Source: Pseudanabaena galeata CCNP1313 (GTDB lineage: Bacteria > Cyanobacteriota > Cyanobacteriia > Pseudanabaenales > Pseudanabaenaceae). From it: a stretch of 64,000 bases of DNA. The translations under genes were made by a program, and so were the position numbers. The stretch is taken from NCBI RefSeq assembly GCF_029910235.1, contig NZ_CP112874.1:1798001-1862000 (forward strand). The letters run 5' to 3'. Positions 55,368 through 64,000 of this stretch are shown here, in pieces; position 1 is the stretch's first letter, and each line of letters begins with the position of its first letter. Under the pieces are notes generated by a model that made no database searches, was not told the origin of the DNA, and saw nothing but the letters and a program-made list of their open reading frames with translations.

Positions 55368-57719
55368 CTAACGAACTCCCGTTGTTTTATCACCCGAATC
55401 AACGCGGAATCGTTCCACAGAATCTTGTAGGCTGCGGGCAACACCCACGAGATTTTGTAGTGAAGCTGACACCCTTTGAGACTCTTGCGAAGTTTCTTGA
55501 GCGGTCAACTCAACTGATTGCATAACTTGCGATACTGTCCTTGAAGTCTCAGTTTGTTTAACTGTATCTTCAGTAATGGATAGTACCAAAGTTTCAATGC
55601 GATGGGAAACTTGGATAATGTCTGTGAGTGATTGACGCGCCTGTTCAGCACGTTTTGTCCCATCGATAACCTGTTGTGTGCCGACTTCCATCGCTTGTTG
55701 CACGTTACTGGTTTCACTCTGAATTTGCAATACGATTTGTTCGATTTCTTTAGATGCTTTCGCAGCGCGGTCGGCAAGCTGTCGAACTTCGTCCGCAACG
55801 ATCGCAAAACCACGACCTGCATCACCTGCCCTCGCTGCTTCAATACTAGCGTTAAGCGCGAGTAAGTTAGTCCGCGAAGCAATTTGTGAAATCAAACCAA
55901 CGATCTTAGAAATTTCCTGTGATGATTCGCCTAACCGTTTTACCTTACGGGTAGTTTCGGCAACTGTTTCGCGAATGTCTAAAATACCAGCCACAGTACG
56001 TTCTACCGCGTCGCCGCCCTTAATTGCGGTTTCAGATGCAAGCTTAGCAACCTGATCAGCTTCACGCGCACTTTCAGCAACACGTTGAATCGATTCGGTC
56101 ATCATTTGTACTGAGTTTAGGGTGACGCTCAATTCTTCAGCTTGACGTAACGCATCCGATGACAAACTACGGGCGAATGCTTCATTTTCGCGAGAGCTTT
56201 CATTTACCTGACGCGCCGCAATTTTTACTTGGTTAACAATTTCGCGCAGGTTTTGAATCGTGAGGTTAAATGAGTCAGCTACGGCTCCAAGTACGTCGGC
56301 GGTCACCTCAGCCTGCACAGTCAAGTCGCCTCGAGCCGCACCTTCCACGTCATCAAGTAGTCGAATTACCTGACGTTGTAAATCTTCCTTAGCTTGTTCT
56401 TGTTCAGCCGCTTTGCGCTGGGCTTCCGTAGTGTTGGAGACAATCGACTGAATCATTTGGTTAAAGCTTGTCGCAAGTCTGCCAAACTCATCTTCGCTAT
56501 ATACAGTGGCGCGAGGACTCATATCACCACGAATAACAGCCTCAAATTGAGCTTGTAAGTTAGCAGTTGATTGATCTATCAGCCTCGAAGATCGTTTGCC
56601 AAGTCCCCAAGCGATCGCCCCACTTGCCAAGGCGGCTGCACCACCCATCATCCAGCCCGTATTTCGTACTTGCTCGCGTGAGCCTTTATCGGCAATTGAA
56701 CCTGTGGCAAAGTTTGTAACTACACCTGCGGCAACCATGGCAACCACCCCTGCGGCGATCGCCGTGATCACACTCTTAGTCTTAAGCGGCATATTATCAA
56801 AAGGAGAAAATAAACCACCTTGTTCAGATGATTCAGAGACAATATCAGCACCAGCTCTTTTTGCCCCTACTGGTGTATTAATAGCCCCTAATCCAAATAG
56901 CTCAGCTTCATTTCCTGTTTGGTTAAACCGCGCTGCGGATATATCCTGATTGGCTAATGATGTTGTATTTGAGCGCCCCGAAGTTGTAAAGTCTTGGTTT
57001 CCAAAATCTGTCATAGATCTTTCAGAAACCATCTGTGTTGCTTCTGAATCACCAAATGAACTCGAAAAGGATGATTCGCTAATGTCATCAAAGTCATCAA
57101 ACTCATCCATAAAGACAACATCAGAGTCGGCATTTAGGTTGCTTGAAGAGCCACTGGTTTTGTAACCAGAGTTAAAACTTGATTCGCCTGTGAGTTGAGT
57201 TTCGGTACTATAGGTATACTGGCTAGTCCCATTCATTGAAGTATCAGAACTAAAATCTTCAAAATCAAAGTCATCAACCCGATTTGATCCAGTACTTTGC
57301 CCGCCACTATCATCGGTAGACCAAGATCCCTGCATATAAGCTGATTGATTATAGGTATTATCTTCGTAAGCGTATTGCTGATTACTAAATTCGCTTACTG
57401 AGTTATCTATAGAACCTAGCCCATAGCTATTGTCATCATTGAGATCTAGTCTTTCTTTGGCAGCCGCAATACCACTATGGGCATATTCCAAAATTGAGTT
57501 GTCGTCAGTCAGATGTAAGACCGTTTCATATTCACCAATTGAATCTTGATAGCGCTCAAGGGCAAGATTAATATGGGCATGAAGTAGGCGATACATGGGA
57601 TCACTAGGGCAGACCTTAACTAGTTCCTGTGTCAATTTACCAGCTTGACTGTAGTCTCCTTGCATGTAGGCTAAGGAAGCCTTTTCATATTCTTTTTGAT
57701 ATTGTGTACTTGAGGCCAT
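55368..57719 (-). CDS. pilJ: Methyl-accepting chemotaxis protein PilJ (HmpD-like)
   Basis: 783 residues. A TPR-like N-terminus (about 1-95, [20 protein letters not shown]) and a Ser/Asp-rich linker are followed by two membrane helices at about 318-375 ([37 protein letters not shown]), HAMP-like segments (about 375-500) and the signalling domain with the hairpin [20 protein letters not shown]. It couples through PilI to PilL. The usual extracytoplasmic sensor domain is nearly absent between the helices. GGAG precedes the ATG. Confidence 0.92.
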   Translation of the reverse strand: MASSTQYQKEYEKASLAYMQGDYSQAGKLTQELVKVCPSDPMYRLLHAHINLALERYQDSIGEYETVLHLTDDNSILEYAHSGIAAAKERLDLNDDNSYGLGSIDNSVSEFSNQQYAYEDNTYNQSAYMQGSWSTDDSGGQSTGSNRVDDFDFEDFSSDTSMNGTSQYTYSTETQLTGESSFNSGYKTSGSSSNLNADSDVVFMDEFDDFDDISESSFSSSFGDSEATQMVSERSMTDFGNQDFTTSGRSNTTSLANQDISAARFNQTGNEAELFGLGAINTPVGAKRAGADIVSESSEQGGLFSPFDNMPLKTKSVITAIAAGVVAMVAAGVVTNFATGSIADKGSREQVRNTGWMMGGAAALASGAIAWGLGKRSSRLIDQSTANLQAQFEAVIRGDMSPRATVYSEDEFGRLATSFNQMIQSIVSNTTEAQRKAAEQEQAKEDLQRQVIRLLDDVEGAARGDLTVQAEVTADVLGAVADSFNLTIQNLREIVNQVKIAARQVNESSRENEAFARSLSSDALRQAEELSVTLNSVQMMTESIQRVAESAREADQVAKLASETAIKGGDAVERTVAGILDIRETVAETTRKVKRLGESSQEISKIVGLISQIASRTNLLALNASIEAARAGDAGRGFAIVADEVRQLADRAAKASKEIEQIVLQIQSETSNVQQAMEVGTQQVIDGTKRAEQARQSLTDIIQVSHRIETLVLSITEDTVKQTETSRTVSQVMQSVELTAQETSQESQRVSASLQNLVGVARSLQDSVERFRVDSGDKTTGVR

Positions 57720-57784
57720 GTGCTTTCTCCTAAAATCCCTAAAGTCTCTGACATTTGTGCGAAATCATCTTGAAATTACTTTAT

Positions 57785-58312
57785 CTAGGATGCCCACCGT
57801 GCTGATCGTAAAATGTTGACTTGATCTAGCAACTTCAGGGGATCGCTATCTTCCATTATCCACTCACCTTTAATAAACGGAGCCATACTGTCAGAGCTAT
57901 TTCTAGAGACATTGATTTGTGAAGAATCAAGCCAAGCCATTACGCCAATTTGTTCTACCGCTAAACCTAACATCATGCCCTGATCTTCGATCGCAATAAT
58001 TGAAATTTCTGCGCGATCAGTATTAACTGGAGGAGCTTCTCCCAAAAACTGACCGAGATCTCCTACCCAAACTACTCTACCCCGAATATTTACTGTACCT
58101 AACAATAGTGGGGAGACATTGGGCATGGGGTTGATCCGATCTGGAGCATATTCCAAAACTTGACTGACTCCAATTGCTGGTAAAGCAAACTCAATTCCAG
58201 AAGCCACAAAAAAACGTAAGTGTAGCTCACCTTCTGGAGCTTCGATACCTTGATCAAAGTCTGTAGCCTGATCTTGTCCGATGCCAGGGAAGAATTCTTG
58301 GTTTCCTACCAT
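57785..58312 (-). CDS. pilI: CheW-like adaptor PilI (HmpC-like)
   Basis: CheW domain protein of about 175 residues: LRFFVASGIEFALPAIGVSQ, LLLGTVNIRGRVVWVGDLGQ and GLAVEQIGVMAWLD. It links PilJ receptors to the PilL kinase. ATG at 58312 (MVGNQEFFPG) is preferred; an in-frame TTG at 58336 is the alternative. It lies 65 bases upstream of pilJ in the operon. Confidence 0.92.
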   Translation of the reverse strand: MVGNQEFFPGIGQDQATDFDQGIEAPEGELHLRFFVASGIEFALPAIGVSQVLEYAPDRINPMPNVSPLLLGTVNIRGRVVWVGDLGQFLGEAPPVNTDRAEISIIAIEDQGMMLGLAVEQIGVMAWLDSSQINVSRNSSDSMAPFIKGEWIMEDSDPLKLLDQVNILRSARWAS

Positions 58313-58486
58313 AATTTGAGGATCTCTACCTTGCAAAATAGCTGATTTTAAATGTCTTCAAGTTTTAAGAAATAAACTGAAAAATAAATATTGAGAACAT
58401 TGAGAAAATATTAAAGTATTGATGTTAACCAACAGTCATTAAATAATCAAGAATTGTCTACACTTTTAGCATTCTTCATGAAATTC

Positions 58487-58855
58487 TTAAGCTTTTCTAA
58501 GTAACTGCTTTACAGTGCCTACTAGTTCTTGAGGCTGAAATGGCTTTGCTATATAAGCATCAGCACCTTGCTTCATTCCCCAGTAGCGATCAAATTCTTC
58601 ACCTTTAGATGAACACATTACGACGGGAACGCGCTCAGTTTTGGGATCAGTTTTAATACGACGACATAGCTCGTAACCATTCATGCGGGGCATGACAATA
58701 TCCATAACTACGATGTCTGGGCAATTGCCTTGCATTTGTTCTAGTGCTTCCACACCATCACCTGCTGTCTTAACGGTTAGACCGCTACCCTTGAGTAAGT
58801 CCTCAATCATTTCTCTTTGTGTCACGCTATCTTCAACCACCAGAACTGTACTCAT
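58487..58855 (-). CDS. pilH: CheY-like response regulator PilH (HmpB-like)
   Basis: 122-residue single receiver domain: acidic pocket VVEDS (residues 7-9), phosphoacceptor Asp52 in VVMDIVMPRMNGYE, and Lys104 in AYIAKPFQP. First gene of the pilHIJL unit seen here; the PatA-like pilG/hmpA that often precedes it is not in the window. Output is by protein interaction with the pilus motors, as no DNA-binding domain is present. Confidence 0.92.
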   Translation of the reverse strand: MSTVLVVEDSVTQREMIEDLLKGSGLTVKTAGDGVEALEQMQGNCPDIVVMDIVMPRMNGYELCRRIKTDPKTERVPVVMCSSKGEEFDRYWGMKQGADAYIAKPFQPQELVGTVKQLLRKA

Positions 58856-59141
58856 ACATGAATGCCCCGATAGGATTCTTCCACTAGCAACTCACCAAAC
58901 AAATATATTAGGGTTAATATGATTGGCATTGTGCTTTGCCCATCTTAATAATTTTAAGTTAGCGCTTAACCATTTATAAAACTGTTCATATTTTATTCTT
59001 CTCCGATATAGAGATTAAGAGTACAGCCGAAAGACAAGACACAAAATAGCATGTATAGGGCTTTACTCTTGCATTAAAGCCAAAATAATTTTTTTAATCA
59101 TTCGACAAGCGGCTCTGGCTATAGCTGTATCAGGACAAATC

Positions 59142-59196
59142 AAAACCCAGATAGTGTGAGGCGGCGCTTCGCGCCGCCTCACACTATCTGGGTTTT
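59142..59196. repeat. Hairpin repeat (AAAACCCA family)
   Basis: AAAACCCAGATAGTGTGAGG, core GCGGCGC, mirror. Nearly identical to 7293-7347; the one arm substitution (AAATAG to AGATAG) is compensated in the opposite arm (CTATTT to CTATCT). Confidence 0.85.
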
Positions 59197-59279
59197 ATGT
59201 TCTAACAAGAATGGCGACAGCTATAAAACCCTTACGGGGTTTGTTTTTTAATTCACAAAAGTGTTGTCATACTTTAATC

Positions 59280-59334
59280 AAAACCAAAAAGATGAGTTGC
59301 GGCGCTTCGCGCCGCAACTCATCTTTTTGGTTTT
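59280..59334. repeat. Hairpin repeat (AAAACC family)
   Basis: AAAACCAAAAAGATGAGTTG, core CGGCGCTTCGCGCCG, mirror. Middle arm different from 59142-59196, only 84 bases away. Confidence 0.85.
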
Positions 59335-59388
59335 AAGTCCTAAGCAAAACTTGCATTGCTATATAACCTATTCCAGCGCTTTAGGTTC

Positions 59389-59436
59389 AAACCAAGAAAG
59401 TGAGAAAGCACTGCTTTCTCACTTTCTTGGTTTTTT
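59389..59436. terminator. Hairpin with T run at the yifB 3' end
   Basis: AAACCAAGAAAGTGAGAAAG mirrored, followed by TTTTTT on the right; it lies 3 bases from the yifB stop and could terminate transcripts from both sides. Confidence 0.7.
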
Positions 59437-59439
59437 GAT

Positions 59440-59945
59440 TTAAGTAACACGATCAAGGGTGCGATATTGAACCGCCTCAGCTACATGGACTACTTGAATA
59501 TTTTCAGCATTAGCGAGATCGGCGATCGTGCGGGATACTTTGAGTATGCGATCGGTTGCGCGGGCAGATAAACCTAAACGTTTAATTGCTGACTCTAACA
59601 AGTCACGGGAAGGGTTGTCTAGTTGACACCATTGACGTAAATGTCTGGACTGCATCTGAGCATTGCAATTTACTTTTGCTTCTTTCTGGAAGCGGGCTTG
59701 TTGAATTTTGCGTGAGGCTTGTACTCTCTCTTTGACAGCACTAGAGGTCTCTCCTTCTGGCGATCGCGTCATTTCTTCAGGCTTTAATCTTGCTACAGTC
59801 ACTTGTAAGTCGATGCGATCCATCAAGGGTCCTGATAGCTTTGCCCAGTATTGTTCACGCTGGCGTGGGGTGCAAGTACAAGGCTGAACTGAATCACCGT
59901 AATATCCACACTGGCAAGGGTTTGTACTTGCTACTAGTGTAAATA
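59440..59945 (-). pseudogene. yifB: YifB/ComM-type Mg-chelatase-like ATPase, only the C-terminal part
   Basis: Minus-strand frame from about 59945 reads VFTLVASTNPCQCGYYGDSV, QPCTCTPRQREQYWAKLSGP, LMDRIDLQVTVARL and the normal C-terminus with LSARATDRILKVSRTIADLA. In complete YifB this is about the last third of some 510 residues. The sequence before FTLVASTNPC (Walker-type AAA core and Lon-like N-terminus) is absent; at that point a rightward HNH gene begins. ComM is a helicase for branch migration in natural transformation. The gene is broken here by insertion or rearrangement. Confidence 0.85.
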
Positions 59946-59960
59946 CTAATGGGACAAACC

Positions 59961-60284
59961 ATGAAAAGATGTAGCAAAGTTGTTAAAGAGGTCAGGAATC
60001 GTGATGACAAAACCTGTCAATGCTGTGGATTAAAGTGCGATATCGAAGTTCACCATATTCACCCATTAGTTTTTGGCGGCAGCGACACGGCGAACAATGC
60101 GATCGCCTTATGTCCAACTTGTCATCAGGGAGCGCCTAACAATCCTGACGAATTTCTTAAATATCAAAAATCTGGCGGCTTGAGAATTACCTTAGCAGTT
60201 GCCAAATGTGGCGAGGTTATGACACCAGAACTACAAGAAGAATTGGCGAAATTACGGCTAGCTGTCTTTGGTATGGGTAAATGA
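59961..60284 (+). CDS. HNH endonuclease
   Basis: 107 residues from ATG at 59961 (59949 also possible). HNH/McrA-like motif with zinc ligands: CQCCGLKCDIEVHHIHPLVF, GGSDTANNAIALCPTCHQG. Its first bases lie next to the broken yifB end, and it is divergent from yifB, so it is not an intein or an in-frame intron protein. It may be part of the mobile unit that interrupts yifB. Confidence 0.85.
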   Translation: MKRCSKVVKEVRNRDDKTCQCCGLKCDIEVHHIHPLVFGGSDTANNAIALCPTCHQGAPNNPDEFLKYQKSGGLRITLAVAKCGEVMTPELQEELAKLRLAVFGMGK

Positions 60285-60329
60285 CTAATTTCATTAGGTT
60301 TGTAAATAATTGTTGCTAGTGGCGAGTTA

Positions 60330-61166
60330 ATGACCATGGAAAACTTTAGACAAGCAGAAATTGATCAGGCGATCGCATCACTAGAAACAAACCAATCACT
60401 TTTGATAATCGGTGAAGAGGGATCGGGCAAAACGGCGATCGCCGAATCGGTGCGGACTGCTTTTAAAAGTCGTGGTTGGAATGTGGCGATCGCAGACTTT
60501 AGCGGATCGGCAAAGACTACCCTGCTAGAAATTTGCGATCAATTAGGTTGTGATACCGAGGATACTTCAGGTAAAAAGCCAGTTCCCTACACAGCCGACC
60601 AATTGCGCGGAGAAATTGCCAAGGAACTTGATCGATCCAATGTATTACTAATCTGTGATAACGCCCACCGTTACCCCGTCAGTTTGCGCTACTGGTTACA
60701 AGATTGTTTGGGGGATCGGGCACTGTTACTGATGCTTGCGACTAAGCCACCAGTGGGCGGTATTTTTTTTAAAATGCCCCGCATATCTATACAGCCGATG
60801 GCATCGCAAGAAATTCGGGAGATCATGTTGGAGGAAGCGGCGGAAATTAATTTAAAGTTACCAGCCTCGACAATTGCCGATCTTGAGCAGAGGTGTGGGG
60901 GCAATCCCTTCCTAGCGCGTAGAGTTGTGCGCGAGCATTCTTTGAATTTGGGTGCAGATGAACAAGGCGATCGCATCGACTATATAGATGGGACACCGTT
61001 TTTAATTGCAGCACTAAGCGCTGTCAGCGTTGTTAGGCTTATTGGTTTAGGGCTTGGAGATCGCAGTCTTTACATCATTGGCGGGATGCTTGGACTATCT
61101 GCGATCGTATTGCGAATAATCGCCAACAGAATTAACTATCGGAATAAGTCGAGGATTGAGTCATGA
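60330..61166 (+). CDS. P-loop ATPase with C-terminal membrane anchor
   Basis: 278 residues. AAA-like NTPase: Walker A IIGEEGSGKTAIAE near residue 27, Walker B VLLICDNAHR near 108, then a C-terminal hydrophobic part (about 225-265). It resembles ExeA/TniB-like ATPases of secretion or transposition modules, but the membrane anchor is unusual for TniB. It overlaps the next gene by 4 bases (ATGA) and begins a tightly packed cluster. Confidence 0.75.
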   Translation: MTMENFRQAEIDQAIASLETNQSLLIIGEEGSGKTAIAESVRTAFKSRGWNVAIADFSGSAKTTLLEICDQLGCDTEDTSGKKPVPYTADQLRGEIAKELDRSNVLLICDNAHRYPVSLRYWLQDCLGDRALLLMLATKPPVGGIFFKMPRISIQPMASQEIREIMLEEAAEINLKLPASTIADLEQRCGGNPFLARRVVREHSLNLGADEQGDRIDYIDGTPFLIAALSAVSVVRLIGLGLGDRSLYIIGGMLGLSAIVLRIIANRINYRNKSRIES

Positions 61167-61387
61167 GTATCAAGGGTATTTATGGCGATGAGTCCCACTT
61201 GTTTAGCCCCGAACAATGGGTGAATCTGTATGTTAATCAATGCGATCGCGCAATTTATTACTGCACTACTCAGGTTAAATATGTGGCGGCTCAGCCAGAT
61301 TACGATCTTGAGGACTTCCTGCTAGAACCGACTACTGAGGATGGCGAAATTATGACTATTGCGGAGGCGAAACAATGCTGTCAGTGA
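61163..61387 (+). CDS. Hypothetical small acidic protein
   Basis: 74 residues, acidic (DYDLEDFLLEPTTEDGEIMT), with several cysteines at the end. It overlaps both neighbours (4 and 13 bases), which supports real translation. No family recognised. Confidence 0.6.
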   Translation: MSIKGIYGDESHLFSPEQWVNLYVNQCDRAIYYCTTQVKYVAAQPDYDLEDFLLEPTTEDGEIMTIAEAKQCCQ

Positions 61388-62511
61388 CCCATGCTGCGAT
61401 CGCAACTTGCGCGACATCTTTAATAATTGGCACTGCCGATCCCGCTGTTCTGGCAGCAAGTGCGATCGCCTCACAGTTGCCCGATGTGGACACAACTAAG
61501 AGTCACATAGGCTTAGTTTTATATCCGATCGCCCGTTGGTTTGAGGAGCGATACCCACACCGAGGCGTAACCCATAGCTTTATGGCAAGTGCGATCGTTA
61601 CCGCAGTCACCGCACCGATCGCCCTATGGTTTTCATGGCAAATTTGGCTAGGCATTGCGATCGGCTATTTCTTTGGATGGTTTAGCGATGTATTCACTAA
61701 GTCGGGAGTAGCGGCGTTTTACCCTAGCAATGCAAGGCTAGTTATTCCCGGAAATCCCAAGGCGCGATTGTCAACTGGGTCGAGCGGTGAATATTGGGTG
61801 CTTAGTATTGCGATCGCATTATTAGTAATTTCCTGTCAGTTCATCAGCAATGGTGGCATTACCGAATTATTTGAAAGGTCATTTTTTCGTAGTCCCCAGA
61901 CCGCAGCCGACATTTTCAAAAAAGAGGGTGCGACGCGACAGGTATTTGTAAAGGTGACGGGTGTAAATATTTACACCTCAGAAAAGATCGATGGTCAGGA
62001 ATACAAGGTCATCGCCGCCAATGAAGCTTCAGTGATTGGCAAAGATGCCAACGGTGACTTGTACCAGATTGGCAACAACGAAGCATCGCAAATTCGGGCT
62101 ACTAGCGTAGAAACTAGGCTAGGCGATAGGATCGAGATACAGGCGAACGAGGTTAGCCCCAAGGATCAATTTGTGTCTGAGTGGCTTGTTTCTGTCCCAG
62201 AAAATGCCTATTTAACGGGCAGTTTGCTAGTTGATAATGTCGAGGATTTACGACTTCCACTAGAACAAATAAAATTCAATGTTTTTAGAATTACAGTTGG
62301 ACAAATTCAAATCTTAAATGCCCGTAAACAAAATCTAGAGCCAATTTTGGACAGTTTTATAATTGATGGAAGAGTGATTTTAAAGGTGAGAAGTGATGAA
62401 CAATCGATACGACAATCTACCAGAACAATTAGGGGAGGCGATCGCCCAACAATTGATATTGAATGGTGCAGAGCATCGGATCAAATCTTCGGCATTGGCA
62501 ACTTTGGCTAA
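61375..62511 (+). CDS. DUF457/YdjM-type membrane metal-dependent hydrolase
   Basis: 378 residues. The N-terminal 170 residues match the YdjM/DUF457 family: VTHAAIATC with His, ASQLPDVDTTKSHIG, YPHRGVTHSFMASAIV and FFGWFSDVFTKSG, with membrane helices around them. The C-terminal part (about 190-330) is a soluble nuclease- or OB-like beta domain (VFVKVTGVNIYTSEKIDGQE) of unknown type. The last 119 bases overlap the next gene in another frame. Confidence 0.75.
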   Translation: MLSVTHAAIATCATSLIIGTADPAVLAASAIASQLPDVDTTKSHIGLVLYPIARWFEERYPHRGVTHSFMASAIVTAVTAPIALWFSWQIWLGIAIGYFFGWFSDVFTKSGVAAFYPSNARLVIPGNPKARLSTGSSGEYWVLSIAIALLVISCQFISNGGITELFERSFFRSPQTAADIFKKEGATRQVFVKVTGVNIYTSEKIDGQEYKVIAANEASVIGKDANGDLYQIGNNEASQIRATSVETRLGDRIEIQANEVSPKDQFVSEWLVSVPENAYLTGSLLVDNVEDLRLPLEQIKFNVFRITVGQIQILNARKQNLEPILDSFIIDGRVILKVRSDEQSIRQSTRTIRGGDRPTIDIEWCRASDQIFGIGNFG

Positions 62512-63523
62512 ACACCGTGACGGGCGGCGTAAATCTCGCAGGAATAAGATCCTCACAGCGATCGCTATTACTTGGATATTTGGATCATTTGGTTATTGGA
62601 TAGGCGGTAAACTGCCCTTTGCAGTGGCACAGTCGGAAAGCAAAACTACTTTGCCAAGTGCAGCCGCCACACAGCCAAGGTTATTAAGAATTAATTTGAG
62701 TCTGTCGAGTCCTTCAGATCTCAAGGTTGTCCAAGGTCAGCGACTAGTCGCAGGTCAGGTCATTAGCGATCGCGATGAAGAACGTAAACGGCTCACCTCA
62801 CAGCTTGAAAGTTATCGAAATACGATCAAGCGCTTAGAACTTGACGTACCTAAGCCCTTGGAGCCATTGACTATTAATCGGTCTAGGGAATTGCCAGCCC
62901 AGAGTTTTGCCGAGTTTGAGGCGGAAACGGACTTGCAACGGGTAAAAGTTGAAGCGGCGAAGGAAAAAGTTACTTTGCAGCAAAGGAAACTTGATCTCAT
63001 GGCAACCATTGATCCCAAAGACTTGCCAGCAGGTGCGGATGCTCACGAACAGCAAAAATTGGCACAGGCTAAATCAGATTTAGCTAAGGAAGAAGCGGTT
63101 ATGCAGTTGAAACTAGGTCAATTTGAGACGGCTAAGGCTAATCGTTCTTTGAAAGAATACGATGCCGAACAGGAAAAGGTACGCGCCGCCATTGCTGCTA
63201 ATCAAACACAGCTTGAATATCAAAAGGCTCTTGCTGATTGGAATCGTGGGGAGCAGGATCGGCAATTTCGGATCGCTGACTTGCGTAGCAAGATTGGTGA
63301 AGTTGAAAATAAGCTTCAGGAAATTTCGACAGTGAGGGCGCAATATGCCAGTGAAGTTAAACGGATTCGCTATGTTAAGCAAGTTAACAACAATATTGAT
63401 GTTGAATTGCTTTTGTATGTCGCCGATGGCAGCGATCGCCCAAAAGTTACCCAGTCCCAACGGTCAACAGTTGAGCAGCCCTTTAATCAAGAATCCTTCA
63501 CCAAGCCAAGCGCCAAGCCTTAA
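62396..63523 (+). CDS. HlyD-like membrane-fusion/coiled-coil protein
   Basis: 375 residues. A membrane helix at about 50-70 (ILTAIAITWIFGSFGYWIGG) is followed by a half-lipoyl-like motif (LKVVQGQRLVAGQVISD) and a long coiled coil (about 130-330), as in periplasmic adaptor proteins. Start ATG at 62396 (GTG at 62393 also possible), with AAGGTGAGAAGTG before it. It precedes a TolC-like gene, so an export system is likely. Overlaps of 116 and 107 bases with the neighbours are unusually long. Confidence 0.7.
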   Translation: MNNRYDNLPEQLGEAIAQQLILNGAEHRIKSSALATLAKHRDGRRKSRRNKILTAIAITWIFGSFGYWIGGKLPFAVAQSESKTTLPSAAATQPRLLRINLSLSSPSDLKVVQGQRLVAGQVISDRDEERKRLTSQLESYRNTIKRLELDVPKPLEPLTINRSRELPAQSFAEFEAETDLQRVKVEAAKEKVTLQQRKLDLMATIDPKDLPAGADAHEQQKLAQAKSDLAKEEAVMQLKLGQFETAKANRSLKEYDAEQEKVRAAIAANQTQLEYQKALADWNRGEQDRQFRIADLRSKIGEVENKLQEISTVRAQYASEVKRIRYVKQVNNNIDVELLLYVADGSDRPKVTQSQRSTVEQPFNQESFTKPSAKP

Positions 63524-64000
63524 ATTACAACGCGATCGCCAAGGTAATCCCGTTATTGATATCGTGCGACCCACTGTAAATATTTACAGTCGTTCTAGTA
63601 GAGATTCCGACACTCCCGAAGATATCCCAGAGGAGGGATCGGGGCTTGATGAGAAATTGGAGGGCAGGGAAGAAGCCGAACAAGAGGAGATGCTTAAGGG
63701 TGACTTGCCTTGCTTGGATAGTAAGCCCGAATGTATTACTCAGTTGCAAAATTTGGCTATTCAAAATAGTCCCGAAATCAGATCTATCGAAACCCAGATT
63801 GCTAATAGTAGCGATGCTGTCAAGTTAGCGCGGGTACAAGGTCAAGGCAGTTTTGTGGAAAGTATTCAGCCCTATGTGTCAGCGATCGCGCCGATCTTGC
63901 TGCAAAATGCTAGACCGCAGGGGATAGGTGAACTGCGAACGCCTTTAGAATCAAGGCTATTGTTTGAAGCTTTGCCCACGATCATCTCTGGACAGGCGAC
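63417..64000 (+). CDS. TolC-like outer-membrane protein (3' end outside window)
   Basis: From ATG at 63417 the frame stays open to the window end (194 codons): a Ser/Pro/Gln-rich beginning (IAQKLPSPNGQQLSSPLIKN), an acidic linker, then LDSKPECITQLQNLAIQNSP with EIRSIETQIANSSDAVKLAR, the N-terminal helical pattern of TolC family efflux proteins. The first part overlaps the HlyD-like gene by 107 bases in another frame. A later start is possible. The family assignment rests on the helical pattern only. Confidence 0.6.
   Translation, partial: MSPMAAIAQKLPSPNGQQLSSPLIKNPSPSQAPSLKLQRDRQGNPVIDIVRPTVNIYSRSSRDSDTPEDIPEEGSGLDEKLEGREEAEQEEMLKGDLPCLDSKPECITQLQNLAIQNSPEIRSIETQIANSSDAVKLARVQGQGSFVESIQPYVSAIAPILLQNARPQGIGELRTPLESRLLFEALPTIISGQA

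Larger units (their letters stand above)
58856..59439. other. Intergenic region with three long hairpins
   Basis: Contains the pilH promoter side and three hairpins of the AAAACCCA family at 59142-59196, 59280-59334 and 59389-59436. No gene or RNA recognised. Confidence 0.65.

Noticed and set aside
59440-60284. Intein or intron homing endonuclease in yifB
   Set aside because: The HNH gene is on the opposite strand to yifB and is followed by a long unrelated cluster; the yifB 5' part is not found after it within the window.
1-64000. tRNA, rRNA or riboswitch genes
   Set aside because: I looked for cloverleaf-type and TYC-loop motifs and known riboswitch cores and saw none that I could support by eye; a covariance-model scan would be decisive.

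Overview
The window is a stretch of a filamentous-type cyanobacterial chromosome. HIP1 octamers (GCGATCGC) occur in almost every gene. The gene set is cyanobacterial: a sulfate permease with a lipoprotein-type SbpA, a CnfR/PatB-like ferredoxin-HTH activator, a Ser/Thr kinase fused to a GUN4 domain, a type IV pilin-like G/H protein, a PilH-PilI-PilJ-PilL (Hmp-type) phototaxis/motility operon, XisH/XisI and Uma2 proteins. I infer a Pseudanabaena-like organism from gene content and style; no marker in the window proves the genus.

Layout. 1-2.6 kb: sulfate uptake (cysW partial, cysT, sbpA). 3.5-7.2 kb: CnfR/PatB-like regulator, CPBP protease, cystine C-S lyase. 7.5-9.6 kb: accessory genes (frameshifted Uma2, HigBA, XisI and an XisH with a premature stop). 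10-14.4 kb: small membrane proteins, a pentapeptide-repeat protein and an ArsB/NhaD transporter. 14.8-24 kb: housekeeping block (double-RCK channel-like protein, NurA-domain nuclease, folK, murA, D-Ala-D-Ala dipeptidase, aspS). 24.2-28.3 kb: a gene graveyard of toxin-antitoxin and nuclease genes, several carrying in-frame nonsense codons. 28.8-31.2 kb: caspase-SUMF1 protein with an EACC1-like partner. 31.3-37.1 kb: P-type ATPase, kinase-GUN4, secreted protein. 37.8-43.9 kb: glucosaminidase, small proteins, an NB-ARC STAND NTPase, an SDR. 44-48.7 kb: pilin-like protein, recN, a nonsense-interrupted DUF559 endonuclease, Uma2. 48.9-58.9 kb: the pil/hmp chemotaxis operon with a 2151-residue PilL. 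59.4-64 kb: yifB/comM cut off in its coding sequence and followed by a compact accessory module (HNH, membrane NTPase, DUF457 hydrolase, HlyD-like and TolC-like proteins) running off the window.

The intergenic space is dominated by small palindromic mobile repeats. Two are convincing non-autonomous transposons: a 164-bp element (four copies, three with matching target duplications, one enlarged by two extra 78-bp units) and a 113-bp double-hairpin element. A large hairpin family keeps its outer and inner stem sequences while the middle arms differ between copies, always as matched pairs. Several of these repeats supply the stop codon of the neighbouring gene.

The most unusual observations are the substitution-only premature stops in otherwise intact accessory genes, the caspase/EACC1 and NB-ARC conflict-type genes, the accessory module that breaks yifB, and the transposon biology of the repeats.
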